From Gordonia spumicola (GTDB lineage: Bacteria > Actinomycetota > Actinomycetes > Mycobacteriales > Mycobacteriaceae), in contig NZ_BJOV01000002.1 of the NCBI RefSeq assembly GCF_009932475.1, forward strand, positions 620,001-684,000: a stretch of DNA of 64,000 bases. Direction: 5' to 3'. The notes under the pieces are model-generated. The model did no database searches and was not told the DNA's origin. It saw nothing but the letters and a program-made list of their open reading frames with translations. The translations under genes and the position numbers were made by a program. Below, piece after piece: positions 1 through 8,211 of the stretch. How positions within the stretch are numbered: the stretch's first letter is position 1; each line of letters opens with the position of its first letter.

Positions 1-711
1 AGTGTCGACACACTCCTCATCGCGACCTCTGCGGCCCGAGCCGCGGTGGCTTCCGCTCGTGGCGTCCCGGCGCGGGCACAGCACGTGAGGTCGGTGACGA
101 TATCGGCGGGAGGCTCCCCCGTCGAAGACCTCGACGACGTTCCCTTCACCGTGCGCTTGATTCCAACCCCCGGCGGGAGCACGGAATCGACGGTCGAGTT
201 CACCGTCGCTTCGATGCGTGGCTCCGTGCTCGTGTCGCACCCGCCGGTCGCCGGGGACGCCGATGGGGACGTCGCGCATTCGGCTCCGGTCCTGCCGATC
301 GACGGGGCCGCGCTCCTCGACTCGCGGGTGAGCATCGACGACGTCGACGCGTCCGAGGTCGGAACCGTGACCGCCACGGCCACGGTCTCCGCCACTTCCA
401 CGGGCGAGTTGTCCATGGTCGACGCTCTCGTCTGCTCGGCGCAGCTCGCCCAAGTCCTCCTGTACGAGCTCGACGGGATCGACCGATCGCACTCGGACAC
501 TCTGTGGATGCGACGGCTGACCCTCACGTCCGCGACGGCTCGCCCGGTCGCGGTCGGGGTCGAGTTCCCGGCGACGGTCACCGCGCGCCGCACGTCGGTC
601 GTGACCATGGGAGGCGTCCCCTGGAGGTCGGCCGATCTCGAGCTGACCGAATTCGGCGGTCTCACGGCCACATGCAGGGTGGCCCATCGACTCCCGGGCA
701 CTCGCGCATGA
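1..711 (+). CDS. AvrD-like protein, C-terminal part (5' end outside window)
   Basis: The frame is open from base 1, so the start lies upstream and about 236 residues are visible. The C-terminal half has the pattern I associate with the AvrD family (PF05655, syringolide-elicitor synthesis in Pseudomonas): a QLAQVLLYELDGIDR stretch followed by TLWMRR and a closing VAHRLP. These proteins have two hot-dog-like halves and are thought to act on beta-keto acyl/sugar-derived substrates. The stop overlaps the next start (ATGA), so it heads or belongs to a tightly coupled operon with two P-loop-type genes. The family call rests on remembered motifs only; an unrelated hot-dog dehydratase is the main alternative. 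Confidence 0.5.
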   Translation, partial: SVDTLLIATSAARAAVASARGVPARAQHVRSVTISAGGSPVEDLDDVPFTVRLIPTPGGSTESTVEFTVASMRGSVLVSHPPVAGDADGDVAHSAPVLPIDGAALLDSRVSIDDVDASEVGTVTATATVSATSTGELSMVDALVCSAQLAQVLLYELDGIDRSHSDTLWMRRLTLTSATARPVAVGVEFPATVTARRTSVVTMGGVPWRSADLELTEFGGLTATCRVAHRLPGTRA

Positions 712-1199
712 CCGAGGTTCCCCTGCGCCTGGTGGTGACCGGCGGACCCGACGTCGTGGCGGCCGCAGTCGGCGAACTCTCGTCGTCCTTCGGCCATGTC
801 GTTCAGGCCGGTCCGACCGACTTCGAGCCCGGCGACCTCTGGGCGGCCGTCGGTGAATCGTTGAGCCGCTTCGACCGCCGGATCTGCGCCGAGGCACGGC
901 ACACCAGTTTCGTGTCGTCGGGCTCGGTCCTCGACGACTGGACGGCGTTGAACCGACGCCTGTCGTCCGAAGCCGGGGTCGGTCGCGGCGACGCCCGCTT
1001 CGCACGCCGGTATCTGCGGATGCACCGGGAGACGTCGATTCGACACGCTCGCACGGCGTACGACGCGGTCGTCGTCATCGGAGACGCCCTTGACCCCGAT
1101 CTGTCCGACCTCATCGCCGCGACCGACCTGACACTCGTGACGCACCCACCGACCACACCCGCGTCTCTGATCATCGACGAACTCGGAGGAACTCCGTGA
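708..1199 (+). CDS. Walker-less paralogue of the downstream ATPase
   Basis: 163 residues, starting at the ATG that overlaps the previous stop by 4 bp; a longer reading to 504 would run deep into the AvrD-like gene and is rejected. It resembles the next gene: LVVTGG at the N-terminus sits where that gene has a P-loop, and FVSSGSVLDDW matches its FVSDGSVIHEW. The nucleotide-binding GKS is missing, so it is probably not a functional ATPase by itself and may be a regulatory or scaffold partner. Stop and next start overlap (GTGA). No named family recognised. Confidence 0.7.
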   Translation: MTEVPLRLVVTGGPDVVAAAVGELSSSFGHVVQAGPTDFEPGDLWAAVGESLSRFDRRICAEARHTSFVSSGSVLDDWTALNRRLSSEAGVGRGDARFARRYLRMHRETSIRHARTAYDAVVVIGDALDPDLSDLIAATDLTLVTHPPTTPASLIIDELGGTP

Positions 1200-1978
1200 C
1201 ATCCGCCCACCCCGCCGCACCCGCCCGGATCGCCGTGTCCGGCACCTACTCCACCGGAAAGTCGAGCCTCACCGAAGCCCTCTCGATCGCCACCGGTCTC
1301 CCGCGAACCCATGCGCTCACCTCGCGGGAGATCCTTGCCGAGATCAATCCGGAGAAGACCGTCATGGAGCTGGATTCGCTCGAGTTGATCGCCCTTGGAA
1401 TGCGTCGATACGCCGAACGCCTCACCAACGAGAGCGGCATGGACCGGTTCGTCTCCGACGGGTCCGTCATCCACGAATGGGTGTACGGCGCGGCGCGCGC
1501 TCAGACGGGGATCAATCCGGGAGCCCCTCGGGCCCTCCAGATCCTCACGAAGGCGGTCGGCGTCCGGAATCGACGGGCATACGCGAAGTACCTCGACCTG
1601 TTCGGTGACCTCGCCCGCGAGCGCGCCGCATCGATGTACGACGCGTACGTTCATCTGCCCGTCGAGTTCCCGCTGGTCGCGGATGGTCATCGTCCCGTGT
1701 CGGAACCGTTTCGCGCGTTGTCGGACACATTGCTCCACGACGCCGTCCACGCCGTCGGGCTCCCCGTTCTGGTCGTTCGCGGGTCGGTGGAGCAACGACT
1801 CACCACCGTCATCGACCACTTCGGCCTCTCCCAGGTCACCGAGATCCGGGACGCGGTGACCATCGCGGAGCGACGTGTGCGCACGGCGCACCGTGTGCTC
1901 GAGGACGATGCGCGACGCCGCGCCGAGGAGCGAGGACGATCGGTGGTCAGAACGCTCAAGTACGCACTGCGCTACTAG
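1196..1978 (+). CDS. AAA/NadR-type P-loop ATPase
   Basis: 260 residues from a GTG that overlaps the previous stop. Residues 16-23 form a clear Walker A (GTYSTGKS). The middle holds FVSDGSVIHEW, an aspartate-bearing segment like the Walker B/lid region of NadR/Ttd14-type small kinases and ATPases. The C-terminus is basic and arginine-rich. Predicted cytosolic ATP-binding protein acting with the AvrD-like and Walker-less proteins of the same operon; the substrate is unknown. It could be a small-molecule kinase. Its stop overlaps by 4 bp the stop of the convergent TetR gene. Confidence 0.75.
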   Translation: MTSAHPAAPARIAVSGTYSTGKSSLTEALSIATGLPRTHALTSREILAEINPEKTVMELDSLELIALGMRRYAERLTNESGMDRFVSDGSVIHEWVYGAARAQTGINPGAPRALQILTKAVGVRNRRAYAKYLDLFGDLARERAASMYDAYVHLPVEFPLVADGHRPVSEPFRALSDTLLHDAVHAVGLPVLVVRGSVEQRLTTVIDHFGLSQVTEIRDAVTIAERRVRTAHRVLEDDARRRAEERGRSVVRTLKYALRY

Positions 1979-2604
1979 GCCGTGTCGCCGTCCGACAGCA
2001 GTCCGGTGACCATCGCGACGAGCACCTGTTCCATCTGCTCGCGGTAGCCCGGACGTTCGAGGTCCGCTGCGTACATGACGGCGCCGTCGAAGACCAGCTC
2101 GAGGGCCATGCGGGCCGCGATGGTGACGTCGATGCCTTCGCGCAGCGATCCGTTCGCCGCGGCGTTCTCGAAGATCGACAGGACGAACGGGAACGACTTG
2201 CGCTGTTGGACCTCACGACGTCGGTCCTCCCCCATCGCCTGTCCGGCTTGGCGGGAGAGTTCACGCAGCTTGGAGTCCGTCTCGTAGGCGTTGAACACGG
2301 CCGCGATAGCTCCGTGTATCGCCTCGCGCGGGCTGCTCTCTTCGGGCATCAGGTCGACGATCGCCTCGAGCGCGGCGCCGCATCGAGACTCGAAGACCGC
2401 CTCGAACAATCCCGGCTTGTCGTCGAAGTGGTGATACACGGCGCCCTTGCTGACGCGTGCCACGCGGCCCACGTCGTCCAATGCGGTCTCGCCATAGCCC
2501 TTGTTGAGGAAGGAGTCGGCCGCGGCCGCTAGGATCGCCTGTTTCGTTTGTTCGGCATATTCGGCTCGACGCGAACGAGGTTCATCAACCATGTTTTGCA
2601 GCAT
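1975..2604 (-). CDS. TetR/AcrR family transcriptional regulator
   Basis: 209 residues. The N-terminal helix-turn-helix is typical (AILAAAADSFLNKGYGETALDDVGRVARVSKGAVYHHFDDK), followed by a helical ligand domain. It lies 33 bp after the reductase-like gene on the same strand, so the two are probably co-transcribed. Start: the first ATG gives MLQNMVDE; an ATG four codons later is equally possible, and neither has a strong ribosome site. The ligand is unknown. Confidence 0.9.
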   Translation of the reverse strand: MLQNMVDEPRSRRAEYAEQTKQAILAAAADSFLNKGYGETALDDVGRVARVSKGAVYHHFDDKPGLFEAVFESRCGAALEAIVDLMPEESSPREAIHGAIAAVFNAYETDSKLRELSRQAGQAMGEDRRREVQQRKSFPFVLSIFENAAANGSLREGIDVTIAARMALELVFDGAVMYAADLERPGYREQMEQVLVAMVTGLLSDGDTA

Positions 2605-2637
2605 ACCTAGGTCGATCGCTGAAAAAAGTCAGCGACC

Positions 2638-3585
2638 TCATGATTCGGCCGAGTTGGTTCGCTGTGACGACATCGCGGTCGCGTGGGACAGGTCGGTGCG
2701 CAGTGTCACCAGGGCTTCCGCCGGAAGATCGTGTGCGCGCGCAAGAGCGATCCAATCGTCGAGCATGGTCATCGTCTGACGAGTGTGCGATCCGAAGTGC
2801 TCTCGGAAGTACTCCGCGACGTCGAAGGGAGCGAGGACACGTAGTGCACGCAGCATGACTCCCATGATCACGGGATTCACGGATCTCGGCTCGTCCACAC
2901 CGGCTGCCGCCGCGACGGCCCGGCCCGCTTCGTCGGCCGCCGCGGCGCCCGAGCGCAACGCCCGTCGAGAGTTCCCGAAGTCGAAGTCGGCCGCTTGGAG
3001 TGCCGCGACTATCGGCATCGCGGCCGCGGCGGAGAGCAGGCTCGACGACACCGAACCGCGGGCCGCCCATCGTTCGCCGCCGAACAGCGTCTGCGCGATC
3101 TCGCCGCCGAGCGGTTCGGCGACGGTGAAGCGGGCCGCACCCGGCTGCCACCATCGGGTCACCGATCCGCAGGTTCGGGCCATGACCTCCGGGGTGATCA
3201 CCGCCCATCGACGGTCCCCGGCGACCTCGCGCAGCGCCTCGACCTCGGACGGGACCTGCGAGACCGCGGCCAGGACGACGTCCGGGCCCGCCGCGCGAAG
3301 CAGATCGGTCACCTCCGGTTCGGTGACTGGCACCGTGCTCACCACGATGTCCCAATCGTCGGCGTCGACGCCGCTCACCGGCCATAGTTCGACGCGCCGC
3401 ACATTCAGAGGTTGTCGCCCCCGCGCTGCTGCTTTCACACGCGTCGTTCGGACGTCGAACAATCCGGTGGACTCGCGCACGCCGAGAGCGACTCGGGCGC
3501 GTGATCCGATGGAGGTCGCGAGCAGTTGCCCGATCGGCCCGCTCCCGATGATCAGGACCCGAGGACCCTCGCCGACAGTATTCAC
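2638..3585 (-). CDS. Ketopantoate reductase-like NAD(P)-binding protein (ApbA/PanE family)
   Basis: 315 residues from a GTG start. It opens with a Rossmann dinucleotide motif (VLIIGSGPIGQLL), followed by an ApbA/PanE-like N-domain (VRESTGLFDVRTTRVKA, VVSTVPVTEPEV) and an all-helical C-terminal domain. Family members reduce 2-keto acids with NADPH. This copy is divergent and sits with TetR genes rather than pantothenate genes, so it is likely a paralogue with another substrate. It is followed by a TetR gene 33 bp downstream and preceded by another TetR gene ending 21 bp upstream of its start. Confidence 0.65.
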   Translation of the reverse strand: MNTVGEGPRVLIIGSGPIGQLLATSIGSRARVALGVRESTGLFDVRTTRVKAAARGRQPLNVRRVELWPVSGVDADDWDIVVSTVPVTEPEVTDLLRAAGPDVVLAAVSQVPSEVEALREVAGDRRWAVITPEVMARTCGSVTRWWQPGAARFTVAEPLGGEIAQTLFGGERWAARGSVSSSLLSAAAAMPIVAALQAADFDFGNSRRALRSGAAAADEAGRAVAAAAGVDEPRSVNPVIMGVMLRALRVLAPFDVAEYFREHFGSHTRQTMTMLDDWIALARAHDLPAEALVTLRTDLSHATAMSSQRTNSAES

Positions 3586-3606
3586 ATTCGACAGTATGTC
3601 ATAGCT

Positions 3607-4218
3607 TTACCGTAGCCTGTGAGATTCGTTGGTCTGAACCGGACCACCACCCGGCGGGAACAGCCGCTCGACAGCGTCGACTATCGCTTCACGCCGCGCC
3701 GCCGAGAACGCAGTGCCCGCGTCGGTGTCCATGCTCGGCAATCCCGGCTGGTCGACCCATGCCGACGCGAGGCGGTTGACGAAGACGAGCACGTCCAGGG
3801 GATCCCACGCGGGATCGATCAGACCGTCGTGTTGCGCCTCGCGCAGCACGACGATCTTTCTGCGTGCCGTTTCCCACGCGGTGTCGTCGGCGTTCGACAG
3901 CTCGAGCTCTCCCCACCGCATGAGACGCCGGCTGTGCGGGTGGTCGACGAAATAGTCATGGAGACGTCCGGCGTATCTCGGCAGATCGGCAGGGTCGAGG
4001 CGCGTCGCATCGGCGACGGCGTCCAACTCCCGCGCCGAGACGAAACGGTACAGCTCTTCCTTGCTCCGGAAGTACGCGTAGACACGCTCCTTGCTGGTCC
4101 TGGCCGCTTTCGCGATTCGATCGATCCGTGCCGCGCCGATTCCGCGATCGGCGAACTCGACTGTCGCCGCGGCGATGATTCGATCGCGGGTCGAGTCGCC
4201 GCGGCCGTCTGGAGACAT
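3607..4218 (-). CDS. TetR family regulator, divergent from the aldo/keto reductase
   Basis: 203 residues. N-terminal HTH reads RIIAAATVEFADRGIGAARIDRIAKAARTSKERVYAYFRSK; the C-terminal domain has the W-DP-V--FV pattern common in this family. It is transcribed away from the aldo/keto reductase. The 93-bp gap holds two copies of one palindromic 17-mer, the expected operator pair for autoregulation plus control of the reductase. The ATG at 4218 is the only good start. Confidence 0.92.
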   Translation of the reverse strand: MSPDGRGDSTRDRIIAAATVEFADRGIGAARIDRIAKAARTSKERVYAYFRSKEELYRFVSARELDAVADATRLDPADLPRYAGRLHDYFVDHPHSRRLMRWGELELSNADDTAWETARRKIVVLREAQHDGLIDPAWDPLDVLVFVNRLASAWVDQPGLPSMDTDAGTAFSAARREAIVDAVERLFPPGGGPVQTNESHRLR

Positions 4219-4232
4219 GGCGTCACCCTACC

Positions 4233-4249
4233 AACCGAACTGTTTGGTT
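4233..4249. promoter_or_regulatory. TetR operator, copy 1
   Basis: Imperfect 17-bp palindrome AACCGAACTGTTTGGTT, 15 bp upstream of the tetR start. The same 17-mer with one base changed recurs in inverted orientation at 4280-4296. Paired sites between divergent genes are the classic TetR layout; binding itself is inferred. Confidence 0.7.
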
Positions 4250-4279
4250 TGACCGGCGTCGAGTAGTGCCCTACCGTCA

Positions 4280-4296
4280 AACCAAACGGTTCGGTT
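4280..4296. promoter_or_regulatory. TetR operator, copy 2
   Basis: AACCAAACGGTTCGGTT, the reverse complement of copy 1 apart from one base. It ends 15 bp before the aldo/keto reductase ATG, overlapping where its ribosome site (GGAGGA) and promoter would lie. Flanking bases extend the inverted similarity between the two copies to about 23 bp. Confidence 0.7.
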
Positions 4297-4311
4297 TGAG
4301 ATGGAGGAGAC

Positions 4312-5269
4312 ATGCGGATTCGGGAGACGGGTCGCCAAGGGCTTCGGATGTCGGAGATCGGCTACGGCTCGATGGGTGTCGCGGTCGGCTACGGCGCCAC
4401 CGATGTCGACGAAAGCCGTTTCCGCGATTCGTCGGGCACACGACCTCGGCGTCACGCACTACGACACTGCCGAGATGTACGGCTGGGGCGCAGGAGAACA
4501 GCTGGTCGGCCGCGCGATCAAACCCTTCCGCGACGACGTCACCATCGCGACGAAGTTCGGCATGACGAAGCAGTTCGGCGTCAACTCCCATCCAGACCAC
4601 ATCCGTCAGGTCGTCGACGCGAGCCTGGTCAACCTCGACGTCGATCACATCGACGTCCTGTATCAGCACCGTCTCGACCCGGCCGTCCCGATCGAGGACG
4701 TCGTCGGCGTGATGGCCGACCTTGTCACCGCGGGCAAAGTCCGATACCTGGGACTGTCGGAAGCGACACCCGATGCGCTCCGCCGAGCCCACGCCGTCCA
4801 TCCGATCTCTGTTCTGCAGACCGAGTTCTCGATCTTCGCCCAAGACGCGATCCCGCTCTTTCCGTTGCTCGACGAGCTCGGAATCGGCTTCATCGCCTAC
4901 TCGCCGCTCGCGCGCGGTTTCCTCACCGGGGCAGTCCGGGCGGCGGACTGTTACGAACGCGGCGATTTCCGACAGTTCATGGAGTGGTGGAACACCCCGA
5001 ACTTCCACGTCAATCTGCGTATCGTCGAACGTCTCGCCGCGGTCGGAGAGGAACGCGGCGTGAGTCTCCCCCAATTGGCCCTGTCGTGGATCCTCGCGCA
5101 GGGCGACTTCATCGTTCCGATTCCCGGCTCACGCAATCCCGATCGCGTCGCTGAGAATATTGCGGCGACTGACGTCGAACTGACGGACGACGAGCTCCGT
5201 CGCATCGCCGACATCGCACCGCATGGGGCGCACGGCGACCGCGGCTCGCCGTCACCCTGGCTCGACTGA
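4312..5269 (+). pseudogene. Aldo/keto reductase, disrupted by a 1-base insertion
   Basis: The N-terminus (MRIRETGRQGLRMSEIGYGSMG) reads in the frame of the ATG at 4312, which has a GGAGGA ribosome site. From about codon 35 the family sequence continues in the +1 frame (HDLGVTHYDTAEMYG, then VRYLGLSEA, IAYSPLARGFLTG, SWILAQG). Removing one C of the CC at 4416-4417 restores GATDVDESVSAIRRA, exactly what the family expects. The catalytic Asp and Tyr (D-TAEMY) are present and the C-terminus is full length. Either a recent pseudogene or a base-calling error. Family role: NADPH-dependent carbonyl reduction. Confidence 0.88.
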
Positions 5270-5300
5270 GGCGCGTCTCCCGGGCCGCCGGGTTCGACAA

Positions 5301-5801
5301 TCAATGCCCGACTATCGCAATGTACAGACGAACTTCCCCATCCATTGTGTCCACGACCAGCGTTGTCCCAGAGAGCCGTTCTGCGCCCCTTCTCGGAGGG
5401 GTTCCATCCGATGCGACCTGCACGAACGGACTTCCGTGGCAGTCCAATCCTAGGCGACCGAGCAGAGAGGTTCGTATGAACGTCGAATCGCACGGATATG
5501 TTTCGAACTGGCCGAATTCGACGCCGATATCAGTGGCATGAAGTTCCCCTCCGACGCTGTTGTTCGATTCGACAAACTTCATATACGAATCAGGGGTTCC
5601 AGGGAATCCATATGACCGCCCTATGCCCGAGTGGTAGTTGAGCGTGCGAGGGATCGAGATACCGTTCTCCCGGAGGATCGAGTCAGCCGTAACACGGTCG
5701 ATGTCAGCCGTATCGACACGATCGTTCGACTCGGGATAGACCTTAGGATCGATTGCGCCACAGGCTCCAATCAGCACAGCCAGTACCGATATCACAATCA
5801 A
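5301..5801 (-). CDS. Putative lipoprotein of unknown function
   Basis: 166 residues. A hydrophobic N-terminus ends in a lipobox (VLIGAC, Cys14), so a lipid-anchored extracytoplasmic protein is likely. Two further cysteines (YPCDS and LDCHG) could form a disulfide. The start is a problem: only TTG at 5801 or an internal GTG is available before an in-frame TAG, and the signal peptide then lacks the usual positive N-region. An altered or lost start codon is possible. It faces the aldo/keto reductase. No family recognised. Confidence 0.55.
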   Translation of the reverse strand: MIVISVLAVLIGACGAIDPKVYPESNDRVDTADIDRVTADSILRENGISIPRTLNYHSGIGRSYGFPGTPDSYMKFVESNNSVGGELHATDIGVEFGQFETYPCDSTFIRTSLLGRLGLDCHGSPFVQVASDGTPPRRGAERLSGTTLVVDTMDGEVRLYIAIVGH

Positions 5802-5945
5802 AGAAAGTGGCCGTACGGACTAACGCGCCACGATCGGCCTACGGATCGATTCGCGCAGACAGCCGCGTCCGGGTGAGCATCGAACCACCGGGTCCCGAGA
5901 AGTCAGACGGGACTCGTAGCCTGGGCAGGTCGCCCTGGAGAAAGA

Positions 5946-5985
5946 AGAAGAGGCCGGGTCGCATTTCTGCAACCTGACCTCTTCT
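5946..5985 (-). terminator. Terminator of tRNA-Leu
   Basis: 14-bp stem with two G-U pairs (5946-5959 with 5972-5985) around a 12-base loop. On the minus strand it is followed by a T-rich run (TCTTTCTCC). It lies 27 bp past the tRNA 3' end. Confidence 0.7.
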
Positions 5986-6011
5986 AGCGATTCGTTCCGA
6001 ACCGCTCAGTG

Positions 6012-6094
6012 TGCGCGAAGGGGGACTTGAACCCCCACGTCCCGAAGGACACTGGCACCTGAAGCCAGCGCGTCTGCCATTCCGCCACTCGCGC
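6012..6094 (-). tRNA. tRNA-Leu (anticodon CAG)
   Basis: Read on the minus strand, the 83-nt sequence folds as a class II tRNA. The acceptor stem GCGCGAG pairs with TTCGCGC, the anticodon stem-loop is CTGGC-TTCAGGT-GCCAG with CAG at the anticodon position, there is a long variable arm (TGTCCTTCGGGACG), and the T-arm is GGGGGTTCAAGTCCCCC. The discriminator base is A. The 3' CCA is not encoded. It decodes CUG leucine codons, the dominant Leu codon in this genome. Confidence 0.95.
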
Positions 6095-6340
6095 GCGGCG
6101 TCGATCATTCGACGTATGTCCTTGCGGACTCGAAAACGATAGCACGCCCCCGGCGGCACACGAAAATCAGTGATCGAAACCGGATCTGACCTGCACAGAC
6201 GCCAACCGCACCAGCGGCCGACAGATGTGACGCCAGATACGCGTGGTGCACACGGGCAGCGTGACCGGGAGACGGCCGGTAACATTGAAACCCACGGTAT
6301 GCACGCCGACACGCCAGAGAACGTCGAAAGAGGGGAACGG

Positions 6341-7636
6341 GTGGGATTTCTCGACCGATTCGAGCGCAAGCTCGAGTCCGCCGTCGACGGCGGCTTCGCC
6401 CGCGTCTTCGGCGGCTCGGTGGCGCCGCAGGAGATCGAACAGCGTCTCCAACGCGACGCCGAGAGCACCCTCGAGAACCTGGGCGACGGCGCGTCGTTGG
6501 TCGCCAACAGTTACGTCGTGTCGCTCAGTCCGTCCGATCTGGAGCAGGTCTCGACGGAGTACGAACTGAACAGGAAGATCTTCTCCCGCCATTTGGAGGA
6601 CTTCATCCGGGACAATGGGTGGCAGACTTATGGTCCAGTAGTCGTAGAGTTCGATCAGATACCGTCACTGCACACCGGACAGTTCCACACCAACGGCGTC
6701 GTCAACCCCGACGCCACACCACGCCCGGTCCCCGCGTCCGCTGCGGCCCCGGGACCAGAAAGTCACCGAGGAGCCCCAGCCATGACCAATCCCCCCGGAA
6801 ACGATCAGGGCGGCCAGTACCCCGGCTACCCGCAGCAGGGCGGCTACGACCAGCAGCAGTACGGCGCCTACGACCAGCAGCAGGGTTACGGGCAGCAGCC
6901 GCAGTACGACGCGGCGCCCCAGCAGGGCTACGACCAGCAGCCCCAGTACGGCGGATACGACCAGGGCTACGCCGCTCCGGCCGACCAGGGCTACGGACAG
7001 CAGCCCCAGGCCTACGACTACGGCCAGCAACAGGGCGGATACGACCAGCAGTACGCCGCACCCCAGCAGGGCGGATACGACCAGGGCTACGCCGCGCCGG
7101 CCGACCAGGGCTACGGACAGCAGCCCCAGGCCTACGACCAGGGCTACGCACAGCCCCAGGCGTACGACCAGCAGTACGCCGCGCCCGCCGACCAGGGCTA
7201 CGGACAGCAGCCCCAGGCCTACGACTACGGCCAGCAACAGGGCGGATACGACCAGCAGTACGCCGCACCCCAGCAGGGCGGATACGACCAGGGTTACGCC
7301 GCGCCCGTCGCCGATCAGGGCTACGGCGCACCGCAGGGCGGCTACGCCCCGGCAGGCATCACCCTCGTCCTGGAAGACGGCAGCAACCGCACCTTCTCGC
7401 TGCGTCAGGGCTCCAACGTCCTCGGCCGCGGCCAGGACGCGCAGTTCCGTCTGCCCGACACCGGCGTCTCGCGTCGCCACGCCGAGATCCGCTGGGACGG
7501 ACAGGTCGCCATGCTGACCGACCTCAACTCGACCAACGGCACCACCGTGAACGACCTGCAGGTCAGCAGCTGGGAACTCGCCAACGGCGACCGCATCCGA
7601 TTGGGCCACTCCGACATCACCGTCCGCTTCCAGTAG
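6341..7636 (+). CDS. fhaA: FHA-domain protein FhaA
   Basis: 431 residues from the GTG at 6341, chosen because homologues begin with the same [12 protein letters not shown] motif and a purine-rich site precedes it; the frame is open further upstream. Residues 1-125 are the DUF3662 domain ([18 protein letters not shown]). A long Gln/Tyr/Gly-rich linker follows, with internal repeats. Residues 340-431 form an FHA phosphothreonine-binding domain ([30 protein letters not shown]). In mycobacteria FhaA is phosphorylated by PknB and binds the phosphorylated MviN/MurJ pseudokinase region, tuning lipid II export. First gene of the kinase/cell-shape block. Confidence 0.95.
   Translation: MGFLDRFERKLESAVDGGFARVFGGSVAPQEIEQRLQRDAESTLENLGDGASLVANSYVVSLSPSDLEQVSTEYELNRKIFSRHLEDFIRDNGWQTYGPVVVEFDQIPSLHTGQFHTNGVVNPDATPRPVPASAAAPGPESHRGAPAMTNPPGNDQGGQYPGYPQQGGYDQQQYGAYDQQQGYGQQPQYDAAPQQGYDQQPQYGGYDQGYAAPADQGYGQQPQAYDYGQQQGGYDQQYAAPQQGGYDQGYAAPADQGYGQQPQAYDQGYAQPQAYDQQYAAPADQGYGQQPQAYDYGQQQGGYDQQYAAPQQGGYDQGYAAPVADQGYGAPQGGYAPAGITLVLEDGSNRTFSLRQGSNVLGRGQDAQFRLPDTGVSRRHAEIRWDGQVAMLTDLNSTNGTTVNDLQVSSWELANGDRIRLGHSDITVRFQ
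6981..7306 (+). repeat. Near-identical 207-bp-spaced repeat in the fhaA linker
   Basis: The roughly 119-bp stretch at 6981-7099 recurs at 7188-7306 almost unchanged; the first difference I see is C/T at 7293. It encodes [18 protein letters not shown] repeats. Such long near-identity within a gene points to recent unequal duplication, so linker length is likely to vary between strains. Confidence 0.85.
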
Positions 7637-7654
7637 CCGATACCGCATAAGATG

Positions 7655-7684
7655 CTGTCGGGGGAATTGCATGTCCCCCGACAG
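7655..7684 (+). terminator. Perfect hairpin between fhaA and fhaB
   Basis: An 11-bp perfect stem (7655-7665 with 7674-7684) closes an 8-base loop 18 bp after the fhaA stop. No T-run follows, so it is either a weak or partial terminator, an mRNA stabiliser, or an attenuator between fhaA and the rest of the operon. Confidence 0.5.
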
Positions 7685-7746
7685 TTGGCTGCATCCCGGC
7701 GTCCGCCGGGGTGAACGACGCTCTACGTGAGGGAGGTGACGCACAG

Positions 7747-8211
7747 GTGCAGGGCATTCTGTTGCAGGTGACCCGATTCGGGTTCCTCATCCTGCTGTGG
7801 CTGTTCGTGTACGCGATCATCCGCGCCATGCGCAACGACCTCACGGTGGCCGCGGGCGGCCGCCTCTCCGTCGGCGGTGGACGCTCCGAACGCAAAGAAC
7901 GCACAACCCGTGCACGCGGCACAGCGAAATACCTGGTCGTGACGGCCGGAGCCCTCGCGAACACCCGCATCACCCTCGGCACGCAGCCGGTCCTCCTCGG
8001 CCGTGCCGACGACTCCACCCTCGTCCTCACCGACGACTACGCATCCGAACGTCACGCCCGTCTGTCCCCGCGCGGCGACGACTGGTACGTCGAAGACCTC
8101 GGATCCACGAACGGCACCTACCTCGACCGTTCCAAAGTGACGACCGCCGTCCGAGCCCCGATCAACACCCCGATCCGGGTCGGCAAGACCGTGATTGAGC
8201 TACGCCCGTGA
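7747..8211 (+). CDS. fhaB: FHA-domain membrane protein FhaB (FipA)
   Basis: 154 residues from GTG at 7747. An upstream in-frame GTG exists, but 7747 gives the QGILLQVTRFGFLILLW start seen in homologues and has GAGGGAGG before it. Residues 5-25 are a membrane anchor. The C-terminal FHA domain (LLGRADDSTLVLTDDYASERHARL, LGSTNGTYLDR) is very close to mycobacterial FhaB. It binds phosphorylated division proteins at the septum. The stop overlaps the pstP start (GTGA). Confidence 0.95.
   Translation: MQGILLQVTRFGFLILLWLFVYAIIRAMRNDLTVAAGGRLSVGGGRSERKERTTRARGTAKYLVVTAGALANTRITLGTQPVLLGRADDSTLVLTDDYASERHARLSPRGDDWYVEDLGSTNGTYLDRSKVTTAVRAPINTPIRVGKTVIELRP

Noticed and set aside
6838..7350. Repetitive block considered as CRISPR or VNTR outside genes
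   Set aside because: Units keep the reading frame and encode Q/Y/G repeats of FhaA; no repeat-spacer structure.
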